From: Defluviitaleaceae bacterium
GTDB lineage: Bacteria; Bacillota; Clostridia; Lachnospirales; WQUN01
DNA: 40,026 nt
Direction: 5' to 3'
Assembly: GCA_009784025.1 (NCBI GenBank)
Contig: WQVK01000023.1
Coordinates: forward strand, 1 to 40,026
Position numbers and translations under genes: made by a program. The notes beneath the pieces were generated by a model that ran no database searches, was not told the origin of the DNA, and saw only the letters and a list, made by a program, of their open reading frames with translations. Below, piece after piece: positions 34,690 to 40,026 of the stretch (position 1 is its first letter; each line of letters opens with the position of its first letter).

Positions 34690-34738
34690 AAACTCTAATA
34701 TTGGGATAAAACACAAACCCAATGTTAGAGTTTTTTTG
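34690..34738. terminator. Bidirectional terminator between permease and spoVT
   Basis: AACTCTAATATTGGG (34691-34705) and CCCAATGTTAGAGTT (34718-34732) form a 15-base stem with one G-T pair. It is flanked by A5-7 on the left and T7 on the right. It can serve both the plus-strand permease and the minus-strand spoVT gene, which converge here. Confidence 0.85.
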
Positions 34739-34805
34739 ATAAAACTTTTTTCCAAAAAAGTTTTGTAATTGTGGTCGGCGAAGCTGGTGGTCTTGTCCTT
34801 TATCC

Positions 34806-35351
34806 TCACTGCTCCATTTGCCTGCCTAGGAAGCTTGCGGCGTTTGCTGCCAGTTTACCTTCTACTTCACCCATTTTTTTGTCTGGGGATAGTAGAACTA
34901 CTGCGCCTAGAACGTCGCCCTCGCAGATTATTGGGGCTATGAATTGGTTGCTGTAGGTTTTTGGGTCGTCGTCTTCTAATACGGGCACGAAGGCGGCGTC
35001 GTTTCTGTTGGCGGATAGGGAATTGCGGCCATTTATGGCTTTTTCAAGTTCGCTAGAGATGTTTTTGTCTAGGAATTCTTTCCTTGCGCCGCCAGAAACT
35101 GCAATTATTTGGTCTTTATCAACGATACAGGTGATATGGCCGGAAGTTTGGCTAAGGGTTTCTGCAAATTCTTTTGCAAACGCGCCAAGTTCGCCAATTG
35201 GTGAATATTTTTTTAGGATGATTTCCCCTTCTCTATCAGTGAAGATTTCTAAGGGGTCACCTTCGCGGATGCGTAATGTTCTTCGTATTTCTTTCGGAAT
35301 AACCACCCTGCCAAGGTCGTCTATCCGTCTTACAATACCGGTTGCTTTCAA
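34806..35351 (-). CDS. spoVT: Stage V sporulation protein T (AbrB-family regulator)
   Basis: The 181-residue protein has the SpoVT N-terminal swapped-hairpin DNA-binding domain (MKATGIVRRIDDLGRVVIPK, then RTLRIREGDPLEIFTDREGEIILKKYSP, about 1-52). A C-terminal GAF-like domain follows (about 55-178; ITCIVDKDQIIAVSGGARKEFLDKNIS ... GAVVLLSPDKKMGE). SpoVT regulates forespore genes late in sporulation and tunes germination properties. The length and both domains match the family. GGAGGAAC precedes ATG 35351. Its presence argues that the organism, or its ancestor, forms spores. Confidence 0.94.
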   Translation of the reverse strand: MKATGIVRRIDDLGRVVIPKEIRRTLRIREGDPLEIFTDREGEIILKKYSPIGELGAFAKEFAETLSQTSGHITCIVDKDQIIAVSGGARKEFLDKNISSELEKAINGRNSLSANRNDAAFVPVLEDDDPKTYSNQFIAPIICEGDVLGAVVLLSPDKKMGEVEGKLAANAASFLGRQMEQ

Positions 35352-35672
35352 TGTTGTTCCTCCTTGTGATGTTTATGATGGCCGGCTGATACTAATCCCG
35401 TTTAAAACAAAGCTTGCAGATGGAAGCTTCATGTCGCTGCACGGGGCGTTTTGGCCGGCAGCGAACATTGTTTTTAAATGAGGATTTGTATTACGCCATA
35501 AAATCATTTGCATGAACTTAACATATTATCTGTAAAATTTGCATGAAATATACAATTATTATTTATAGGAAACATTGATTAATCATTTGCTGGCATATGC
35601 CACTTCCCGTAAACACGCCCAAAGCCGCGTATTTACTGCGGTGAGGCATAGCTCACGGTTAGCCAATGTTGC
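35352..35672. other. spoVT upstream region
   Basis: No gene is present in these 321 bases. They contain a loosely palindromic unit (35390-35490), two direct copies of ATTTGCATGAA (35506-35516 and 35537-35547, 31 bases apart) and a family B element that ends in the rplT stop codon. Confidence 0.55.
35390..35490. repeat. Imperfect palindromic unit, possibly related to the purE leader element
   Basis: TACTAATCCCGTTTAAAACAA and TTGTTTTTAAATGAGGATTTGTA form an imperfect inverted repeat with TA at both ends. The first bases (TACTAATC) match the termini of 4174-4290, but the interior does not obviously match. Family membership is tentative. Confidence 0.4.
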
Positions 35673-35675
35673 CTA
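35566..35675. repeat. Palindromic repeat family B, copy 3, supplies the rplT stop codon
   Basis: The ends TAGGAAACATTGATTAATC (35566-35584) and GGTTAGCCAATGTTGCCTA (35657-35675) are diverged forms of the copies at 6175-6405. Shared interior blocks are GGCATATGCC, AAACACGCC and AAAGCCGCG. It lies in reverse orientation relative to those copies. Its right terminal CTA (35673-35675) is read as the TAG stop of rplT. Confidence 0.82.
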
Positions 35676-36020
35676 GGATACGACCATCTGAGCCAACTTT
35701 GTGAAAGCCGCGGCATCGTTAACGGCCATTTCGGCCAGCATTTTGCGGTTGATATCAATGCCAGCTTTCTTAAGGCCATGCATAAACTGGCTGTAGCTTA
35801 CGCCATTGGTACGTGCTGCTGCGTTGATACGAGCAATCCATAACCGGCGGTATTCGCGCTTGGTTTGCTTCCTACCAGCGAATGCTGCCGCCATTGCGCG
35901 CATAACAGCTTGTTTTGCTGCGCGGTACTGTTTGCTTCTTGCACCTCTATAACCTCTTGCGAGTTTTAACGTCCTTTTGTGTTTAGCTTTGGCTTTTACT
36001 GCGCCTTTTATTCTTGCCAT
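35673..36020 (-). CDS. rplT: 50S ribosomal protein L20
   Basis: The 115-residue protein begins [26 protein letters not shown] and carries [15 protein letters not shown] and [18 protein letters not shown], the universal L20 blocks. L20 is needed for early 50S assembly and in Bacillus also represses its own operon by binding the infC leader. GGAGG precedes the ATG. Its stop codon TAG lies at the terminus of a family B repeat. Confidence 0.98.
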   Translation of the reverse strand: MARIKGAVKAKAKHKRTLKLARGYRGARSKQYRAAKQAVMRAMAAAFAGRKQTKREYRRLWIARINAAARTNGVSYSQFMHGLKKAGIDINRKMLAEMAVNDAAAFTKLAQMVVS

Positions 36021-36195
36021 TTTTAATTACCTCCATTTTAATGGGGCGCTGCCCCAAACCCCGCCACTGCGCTTGGCAAAGCCAAGCTAGCCGCTTGAGG
36101 TGCGTGCTGTGCACGTAAATAGTATATTTATTAAAGCTTGTACATATTGAAGCGTGGCCTGCTGGCGGCGCTTCTGGTTTGTTTAGCCTTTGCCC

Positions 36196-36393
36196 TTAGG
36201 CGTAGGGCATCATTTGGCGTACTGCTGCTTCGTTGGTTTTGTCTACCATGCCCATTTTGCGAAGGGTCATTTTGCGTTTGGGGCTTTTTTTGCCTAGGAT
36301 ATGTTGCTTGTTTGCTTTTGGGTGCTTGAATTTGCCTGTGCCGGTTATTTTAAAGCGTTTGGCTGCGGCTTTTTTAGTTTTTAATTTTGGCAT
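36196..36393 (-). CDS. rpmI: 50S ribosomal protein L35
   Basis: The 65-residue protein [20 protein letters not shown] ... with [12 protein letters not shown] and the C-terminal VRQMMPYA is a standard L35. It lies 12 bases after infC. A gap of 175 bases, with several short hairpin-forming blocks, separates it from rplT. Confidence 0.98.
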   Translation of the reverse strand: MPKLKTKKAAAKRFKITGTGKFKHPKANKQHILGKKSPKRKMTLRKMGMVDKTNEAAVRQMMPYA

Positions 36394-36405
36394 AATTAGT
36401 TGCCA

Positions 36406-36978
36406 TTACTGGGCTTGCCCGTTAATGGCTTCCTCCTTTTTCTGTTCTCGTTCTAGTTTGTCTTTTTCTTGCTGGGTTTTGGGCGATAGGAACATAGCCA
36501 TGCTTCTGGCTTCCATTTTTGGTGGTTTTTCTACATTGCCCAGGTCTGTTATCTTTTGAGTGAAGTCGCTCATGATGGTGTAGGCTATTTCTGTACGGCC
36601 AAGTTCCCGGCCGCGGAAGCGGATAGTTACTTTAACTTTATCGCCGTCTTTTAAGAAGCCACGGGCTTTTTTCACCTTGACCTCGATGTCGTGGGTGTCG
36701 ATGTTTGGCGACAGCCTTATTTCTTTAATGTCAACGGTGCGTTGTTTCTTTCTTGCTTCCTTTTCCTTTTTGGACTGCTCGAACTTGAATTTAGAATAGT
36801 CCATGATTTTGCACACTGGCGGCTTTGCCGTTGGCGAAATCTTAACTAAGTCCAAGCGTTTTTCGTCTGCAAGATGCTGCGCGTCGCGGCTGGACATGAC
36901 ACCTAGCTGCGTGCCGTCTGCGTCGATTAGTCTAATCTCGCGGTCCCTAATCTGCTCGTTAATCATTAAATCGGCTAT
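36406..36978 (-). CDS. infC: Translation initiation factor IF-3, probably with a rare AUA start
   Basis: IF-3 binds the 30S subunit and checks start codon pairing. The N-domain begins MINEQIRDREIRLIDADGTQLG, and the C-domain carries KVKVTIRFRGRELGRTEIAY and the conserved MFLSPK end. From ATG 36966 it is 186 residues, but that codon is 22 bases from the only good ribosome binding site (GAAAGGGG). The in-frame ATA at 36978-36976 has 10 bases of spacing and gives four more residues (190 in all). Rare start codons (AUU, AUA) are a known autoregulatory feature of infC, because IF-3 rejects them. A second ATA (36984-36982) is closer to the site. The gene identity is firm. The start is a considered choice. 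Confidence 0.93.
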   Translation of the reverse strand: MADLMINEQIRDREIRLIDADGTQLGVMSSRDAQHLADEKRLDLVKISPTAKPPVCKIMDYSKFKFEQSKKEKEARKKQRTVDIKEIRLSPNIDTHDIEVKVKKARGFLKDGDKVKVTIRFRGRELGRTEIAYTIMSDFTQKITDLGNVEKPPKMEARSMAMFLSPKTQQEKDKLEREQKKEEAINGQAQ

Positions 36979-37168
36979 AACTATTCAGCCCCTTTCATAA
37001 TGAACCCGGAAAATACCAGGCCTTGCGCTACTTCAGAAAATAAAAAAAGCGAGCCATAAGCTCACCACAACCCGGCGAAAAAATCGCCCAAAGTGCTTTT
37101 TAATAAACACGACCCTTTAACACGGCTTACAAAACCGGCACGAGGGTGAGAAGTGGCTCTTCTGCTTT
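36979..37168 (-). promoter_or_regulatory. infC operon leader (candidate L20-responsive leader)
   Basis: The leader of about 190 bases folds into several hairpins. One is bounded by ACCCT and AGGGT around GTGCCGG...GCCGTG. Another is GGCGA-TTTTT-TCGCC (37088-37074). A terminator precedes the gene. Bacillus-type infC-rpmI-rplT operons are controlled by L20 through premature termination in this position. The architecture matches, but I could not compare with the Rfam model. Confidence 0.6.
37042..37065 (-). terminator. Attenuator in the infC leader
   Basis: On the minus strand GTGAGC-TTATG-GCTCGC (37065-37049) is followed by T7 (37048-37042). It lies upstream of the coding sequence of infC and so would end transcription before the gene. 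Confidence 0.75.
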
Positions 37169-37174
37169 TGATGG

Positions 37175-37203
37175 AGTATAGCATTGTAATGGGAGAATGT
37201 CAA
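37175..37203 (-). promoter_or_regulatory. Promoter of the infC-rpmI-rplT operon
   Basis: On the minus strand consensus TTGACA (37203-37198) and TATACT (37180-37175) are separated by exactly 17 bases. This gives a leader of about 190 bases. Confidence 0.8.
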
Positions 37204-37230
37204 CTATTATAGTCAGTTGATTTGTTTCAC

Positions 37231-37332
37231 TAGACTTCTTCCGAAATTCCCGTAGGGGGTTTCGGAAAAGTTACATTTTCAATCTTCTGCTTCTTCTAAA
37301 ATTGCGTTTTTTGCAATTTCAGAAGAACTCTA
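37231..37332. repeat. Repeat family C, full copy 2 (102 bp)
   Basis: The unit runs from TAGACTTCTTCCGAAATT (37231-37248) to AATTTCAGAAGAACTCTA (37315-37332). It is nearly identical to 24772-24873 in reverse orientation and of equal length. It contains a hairpin CCGAAATTCCCGTAGG-type block and a second hairpin around GCAATTTC. The element ends 28 bases upstream of the infC -35 box. Confidence 0.88.
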
Positions 37333-37388
37333 CTATAAAACTGTCGGAGGCTTCACTGGTATCCCACAAACTTTAATAAGGGCTGAAA

Positions 37389-37440
37389 ATGGTACCATAC
37401 GGTACCATAAATCGGGCAAAATGGTACCGTATGGTACCAT
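37389..37440. repeat. GGTACC double palindrome, locus 4
   Basis: Units ATGGTACCATACGGTACCAT (37389-37408) and ATGGTACCGTATGGTACCAT (37421-37440) start 32 bases apart, with spacer AAATCGGGCAAA. As at loci 2 and 3 a family C sequence is nearby (57 bases away). Confidence 0.92.
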
Positions 37441-37535
37441 TTTTATGGCAAAAAACCCTCTTTTTGAAGACGACACAGGTGAAAAAGCCCGGAAATACGC
37501 TATTTTTATAAAAATAAAATATTAAAGTTTTTTTG

Positions 37536-37559
37536 CTTCTTTTTTTTCCAAAAAAGAAG
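37536..37559 (-). terminator. Terminator-like hairpin, copy of the motif at 10971
   Basis: CTTCTTTTTTTT pairs with AAAAAAGAAG around CC. The AAAGTTTTTTTG before it is shared with the copy at 10971-10994. It lies beyond the rhodanese gene and could contribute to termination of that operon. The strand of action is uncertain. Confidence 0.4.
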
Positions 37560-37591
37560 GGGTGTCGAGGCAAAATTTTTGACGATTTTAT

Positions 37592-37706
37592 TACAGTGAA
37601 ATGATTCTAAAACGGTCTCGCCTGTGGCGGCGAAATGCCTGAAATACCTTGGGTTGGCGTTTCAGATGCCGCTTTGGCGAGACCGCTTCTAACTCATTTC
37701 ACTATA
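37592..37706. repeat. Palindromic repeat family A, copy 2 (115 bp)
   Basis: The ends TACAGTGAAAT (37592-37602) and ATTTCACTATA (37696-37706) and the interior GGTCTCGCCTG...TTTGGCGAGACC match the copy at 2310-2425. It ends at the base next to the TGA stop (37709-37707) of the rhodanese gene. Confidence 0.8.
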
Positions 37707-38123
37707 TCACTCTATCTCATAAGGCCAAGACATTATCCCGCCGAAGTTGTATACGTTTGTATAGCCCATATCTAGCAGCTTTTCTATGGCGTCTTGGCTC
37801 CTTACGCCGCTGCGGCAGTAGACCAGAACCATGTGGTTTTTGTAAGGTATCACGGTGGGCGCTTTGCTGTATATATCGCTTAATGGCAGAAGGGTTGCGC
37901 CTGGGATGTGGCCTGTGGCGAATTCGCTGTGGTTGCGTACATCTAGTATGATGGCCGCCGGGTTGGCTTTCATTTTTTCGCGTGCTTCGCTGGCGGATAT
38001 GCGGCGGTTAACAGAGGTCATTTCAATCCCCCCAATATCGTCAGCAGGGCTTAATATAATCGCGGCCGGTATGGTGATGGCCAAGGTTATGATTATAAAA
38101 ATCATGCTGCCTTTATTGAACAT
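37707..38123 (-). CDS. Membrane-anchored rhodanese-like protein
   Basis: The 138-residue protein has an N-terminal hydrophobic segment (about 7-25) that should export or anchor it. One rhodanese domain follows (about 40-138) with LDVRNHSEFATGHIPGATLLPLSDI and the active-site loop CRSGVRS (Cys103). It ends in GYTNVYNFGGIMSWPYEIE. Rhodanese domains carry persulfide sulfur on the loop cysteine. The natural acceptor of this one is unknown. GGAGG precedes ATG 38123; upstream in-frame ATGs overlap the dGTPase end. It is the last gene of a three-gene unit. Confidence 0.9.
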   Translation of the reverse strand: MFNKGSMIFIIITLAITIPAAIILSPADDIGGIEMTSVNRRISASEAREKMKANPAAIILDVRNHSEFATGHIPGATLLPLSDIYSKAPTVIPYKNHMVLVYCRSGVRSQDAIEKLLDMGYTNVYNFGGIMSWPYEIE

Positions 38124-38157
38124 TGTCGTTACCTCCATAATATGCAGCCAGGGTTGT

Positions 38158-39156
38158 TTAGTTCCAAGCTTCTGGGATGAAAATATCACTGAAAGAATTC
38201 ATTGCAAAGCGGTCTGTCATGCCTGCGATGTAATCTGCCACGGTTTGGGTGGGGTTGTTGTCCATGCGGGCGGTAAGTTCTGGCGGTAGTTTTTGCGGGT
38301 TTTCTGAATAATATTCAAAAAGCAGGCGCAGCATGGTTTGGATTTTATTGCGCTCCCTGTGGTGCAACAGCATGTTTGCGTATACATTTTCTGTAAGAAA
38401 GAGGCGCAGCTCGTTGGTGATTTTGGCCACATCTAGCGAGAATGAGATTTCTGGCTTGTTTAGGCTGTTTTCCACGAGGTTTTTAACCATAAAGTCTATG
38501 CGCTGGGAAGGGGTTTTACCCAGGGTTTCGTTTATATACTCGGGGAAATCTGCTGATGATAGGATTTTCGCGCGCAGGGCATCGTCTAGGTCGTGGTTGG
38601 TGTAGGCGATTTTGTCGGATATACGTACCACATGGCCTTCCAAGGTAGACGGGTTGCAAGATGTGCGGTGGTTTAAGATGCCGTCTATTACCTCTGCGGT
38701 AAGGTTTAGGCCACGGCCTTCATTTTCTAAATGCTCTACAACACGGGCGCTTTGCTCGTTGTGGCGGAAACCGCCGGGAAGCAGGGTGTCTAGAGCATCT
38801 TCGCCGGTGTGGCCAAATGGCGTATGCCCCATGTCGTGGCCGAGGGCTATTGCCTCGGTTAGGTCTTCATTTAAGCTTAACGCGCTGGCTATGGTGCGGG
38901 CTATTTGTGCCACTTCCAGGGTATGGGTAAGGCGGGTGCGATAATGGTCGCCCTCTGGCGAAATGAAAACTTGCGTTTTATGTTTTAGCCTGCGGAAGGC
39001 CTTGCAATGGGTGATTCTATCGCGGTCTTTTTGGTATTCTGTACGCAGGTCACATTTTTCGCTAGGGAGCTTGCGGCCGGCGCTGTTGATGCTTTTGGCG
39101 GCGTAGGGGCTAAGGTATGCCTGCTCTCGCTGTTCCTTATGTTCTCTAATGGTCAT
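38158..39156 (-). CDS. dgt: dGTPase-like HD-domain nucleotide triphosphohydrolase
   Basis: The 332-residue protein is a dGTP triphosphohydrolase-like HD protein that cleaves dNTPs to nucleoside and tripolyphosphate. It begins TIREHKEQREQAYLSPYAAKS. It has FRRLKHKTQVFISPEGDHYRTRLTHTLEVAQIAR (first metal His) and ALGHDMGHTPFGHTGEDAL (HD pair), then RISDKIAYTNHDLDDALRA (last Asp). ATG 39156 is preferred over GTG 39165 because of AGCGGTGA spacing. It overlaps the response regulator gene by 11 bases. Confidence 0.92.
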   Translation of the reverse strand: MTIREHKEQREQAYLSPYAAKSINSAGRKLPSEKCDLRTEYQKDRDRITHCKAFRRLKHKTQVFISPEGDHYRTRLTHTLEVAQIARTIASALSLNEDLTEAIALGHDMGHTPFGHTGEDALDTLLPGGFRHNEQSARVVEHLENEGRGLNLTAEVIDGILNHRTSCNPSTLEGHVVRISDKIAYTNHDLDDALRAKILSSADFPEYINETLGKTPSQRIDFMVKNLVENSLNKPEISFSLDVAKITNELRLFLTENVYANMLLHHRERNKIQTMLRLLFEYYSENPQKLPPELTARMDNNPTQTVADYIAGMTDRFAMNSFSDIFIPEAWN

Positions 39157-39844
39157 GGGAATCACCGCTTATTTTGTCAAATTTATAACCTGTACCCCAT
39201 ACGGTTTTAATGGCCCAGTTGTCGTTTTTGTTCATTTTTTCCCGCAGACGTTTTACATGAACATCCACGGTGCGAGTGTCCCCTGCAAAATCGTAACCCC
39301 AACAGGCAGAAAGCAGCTGCTCACGGGTAAATGGGCGGCCGGGGTGGCTGGCTAGGTAGTACATAAGCTCAAATTCTTTTGGCGGTAGGTCAAGCTCTTT
39401 GCCGTGATATATTAGGATTAACCGCTCTGGGTCTATTGTCAGGTTGGGCATTACAATTGCGCTGCTGGCGGTTGGGGTTTTGTTGTCAAACCGGCGCAAA
39501 ACGGCCTTTACCCTGGCCACTAACTCCTTTGGCTCGAATGGTTTTACAATATAATCGTCGGCACCCAGCTCTAGCCCCAGCACCTTGTCAAATGTTTCGC
39601 CCTTTGCAGTTAGCATAATTATTGGAGTCTGGCTCATTCTGCGGATTTCACGGCATACCTGATAGCCGTCCATTTCTGGTAGCATAAGGTCCAGCAGCAC
39701 CAATGAAGGAGCATATGTTGCAAATGCCTCCACTGCAACGCGCCCGTTATGTATTTCCCGGGTTTCGAAGCCTTCCTTGCGCAGGTACAGCGAAATAAGC
39801 TCGGCGATATGCTTATCGTCATCCACTACCATTATCTTTGTCAT
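39146..39844 (-). CDS. OmpR/PhoB-type response regulator
   Basis: The 232-residue protein has a receiver domain (1-118) with the acidic pair DDD (8-10), phosphoacceptor Asp52 (LLDLMLPEMDGYQV), Thr79 region (MLTAKGE) and Lys101 (VKPFEPKEL). A winged-helix output domain follows (about 130-228; LPPKEFELMYYLASHPGRPFTREQLLSACWGYDFAGDTRTVDVHVKRLREKM). No sensor kinase lies next to it on the same strand in the window. GAGGTGA precedes ATG 39844. It heads a unit with dgt and the rhodanese gene. Confidence 0.95.
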   Translation of the reverse strand: MTKIMVVDDDKHIAELISLYLRKEGFETREIHNGRVAVEAFATYAPSLVLLDLMLPEMDGYQVCREIRRMSQTPIIMLTAKGETFDKVLGLELGADDYIVKPFEPKELVARVKAVLRRFDNKTPTASSAIVMPNLTIDPERLILIYHGKELDLPPKEFELMYYLASHPGRPFTREQLLSACWGYDFAGDTRTVDVHVKRLREKMNKNDNWAIKTVWGTGYKFDKISGDSHDH

Positions 39845-39873
39845 AAAATCACCTCGGCACCGATTTTTCCCAT

Positions 39874-39902
39874 AAAATATCATACATTTAGACATTATTC
39901 AA
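39874..39902 (-). promoter_or_regulatory. Possible promoter of the response regulator operon
   Basis: On the minus strand TTGAAT (39902-39897) and TATTTT (39879-39874) are 17 bases apart, about 30 bases before the start codon. The match is moderate. Confidence 0.45.
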
Positions 39903-39972
39903 GCACGACAAACGCATGAACACATAAACCACCCCGATATGGTAAAATAAGCCCAAAAAACGGGGTGTAGCA

Positions 39973-40026
39973 ATGAATAACATAATACAATGGCTGGAAG
40001 CGGTAATCGACATGCGGCAGCAAGCA
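39973..40026 (+). CDS. Start of an unidentified plus-strand gene, partial
   Basis: ATG 39973 opens a frame of 18 codons to the right edge, reading MNNIIQWLEAVIDMRQQA. GGGGTG (39962-39967) could be the ribosome binding site. The sequence is too short to name. It is divergent from the response regulator gene. Confidence 0.4.
   Translation, partial: MNNIIQWLEAVIDMRQQA

Overview
The window looks like a chromosomal segment of a spore-forming Firmicute of the class Clostridia. The evidence is a SpoVT regulator, the infC-rpmI-rplT operon behind a leader with a terminator, a three-subunit FGAM synthetase (PurS/PurQ/PurL), a PurF with the Firmicutes-type propeptide, strong AGGAGG ribosome binding sites, and several near-consensus sigma-A promoters with 17-18 base spacers. 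I cannot name the genus.

Layout. 1-2300: mazEF toxin-antitoxin genes and a long sigma-70-like regulator, all on the minus strand. 2555-18457: a de novo purine pathway locus. purD is on the minus strand and diverges from purE-K-S-Q-L-F-(SAM methyltransferase)-M-N. A convergent cation-efflux gene on the minus strand follows, then a GH2 glycosidase and purH on the plus strand. purB and purC are not in the window. The efflux gene has a leader that matches a NiCo (czcD) riboswitch with its own promoter and terminator. 18458-23057: a more AT-rich stretch with an AraC/GyrI-like regulator, an orphan lipoprotein, and an NfeD-flotillin pair. 23517-27494: an ABC importer (lipoprotein, permease, ATPase) followed by a URO-D-family protein. 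28143-34634: three consecutive lipoprotein membrane-fusion adaptors behind a consensus promoter, then a 934-residue FtsX/MacB-type permease with no ATPase beside it. 34806-36978: spoVT, then rplT-rpmI-infC. 37707-39844: an OmpR-type response regulator, a dGTPase and an anchored rhodanese. A plus-strand gene begins at the right edge.

The most unusual property is the intergenic DNA, which is filled with several families of short palindromic repeats. (1) A pair of 20-base palindromes built on GGTACC occurs at four loci with an identical 32-base period. (2) A 110-113 bp family with TAGGAAA termini occurs three times; two copies supply the TAG stop codon of the adjacent gene (purS, rplT). (3) A 102 bp family with TAGACTTCTT-type termini has two full, inverted copies and two partial ones. 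(4) A 115 bp family with TATAGTGAAAT termini has two copies. (5) Shared modules carry terminator-like hairpins or the motif AAACCGTCAGAGGCTTCGCC. Families 2-4 have TA at both ends, as non-autonomous elements of the IS630/Tc1 type do, and no transposase is present here. Other points of interest are a Tyr in place of one expected Fe-S cysteine in PurF, a probable AUA start for infC, and a sigma factor with a C-terminal extension of about 380 residues.
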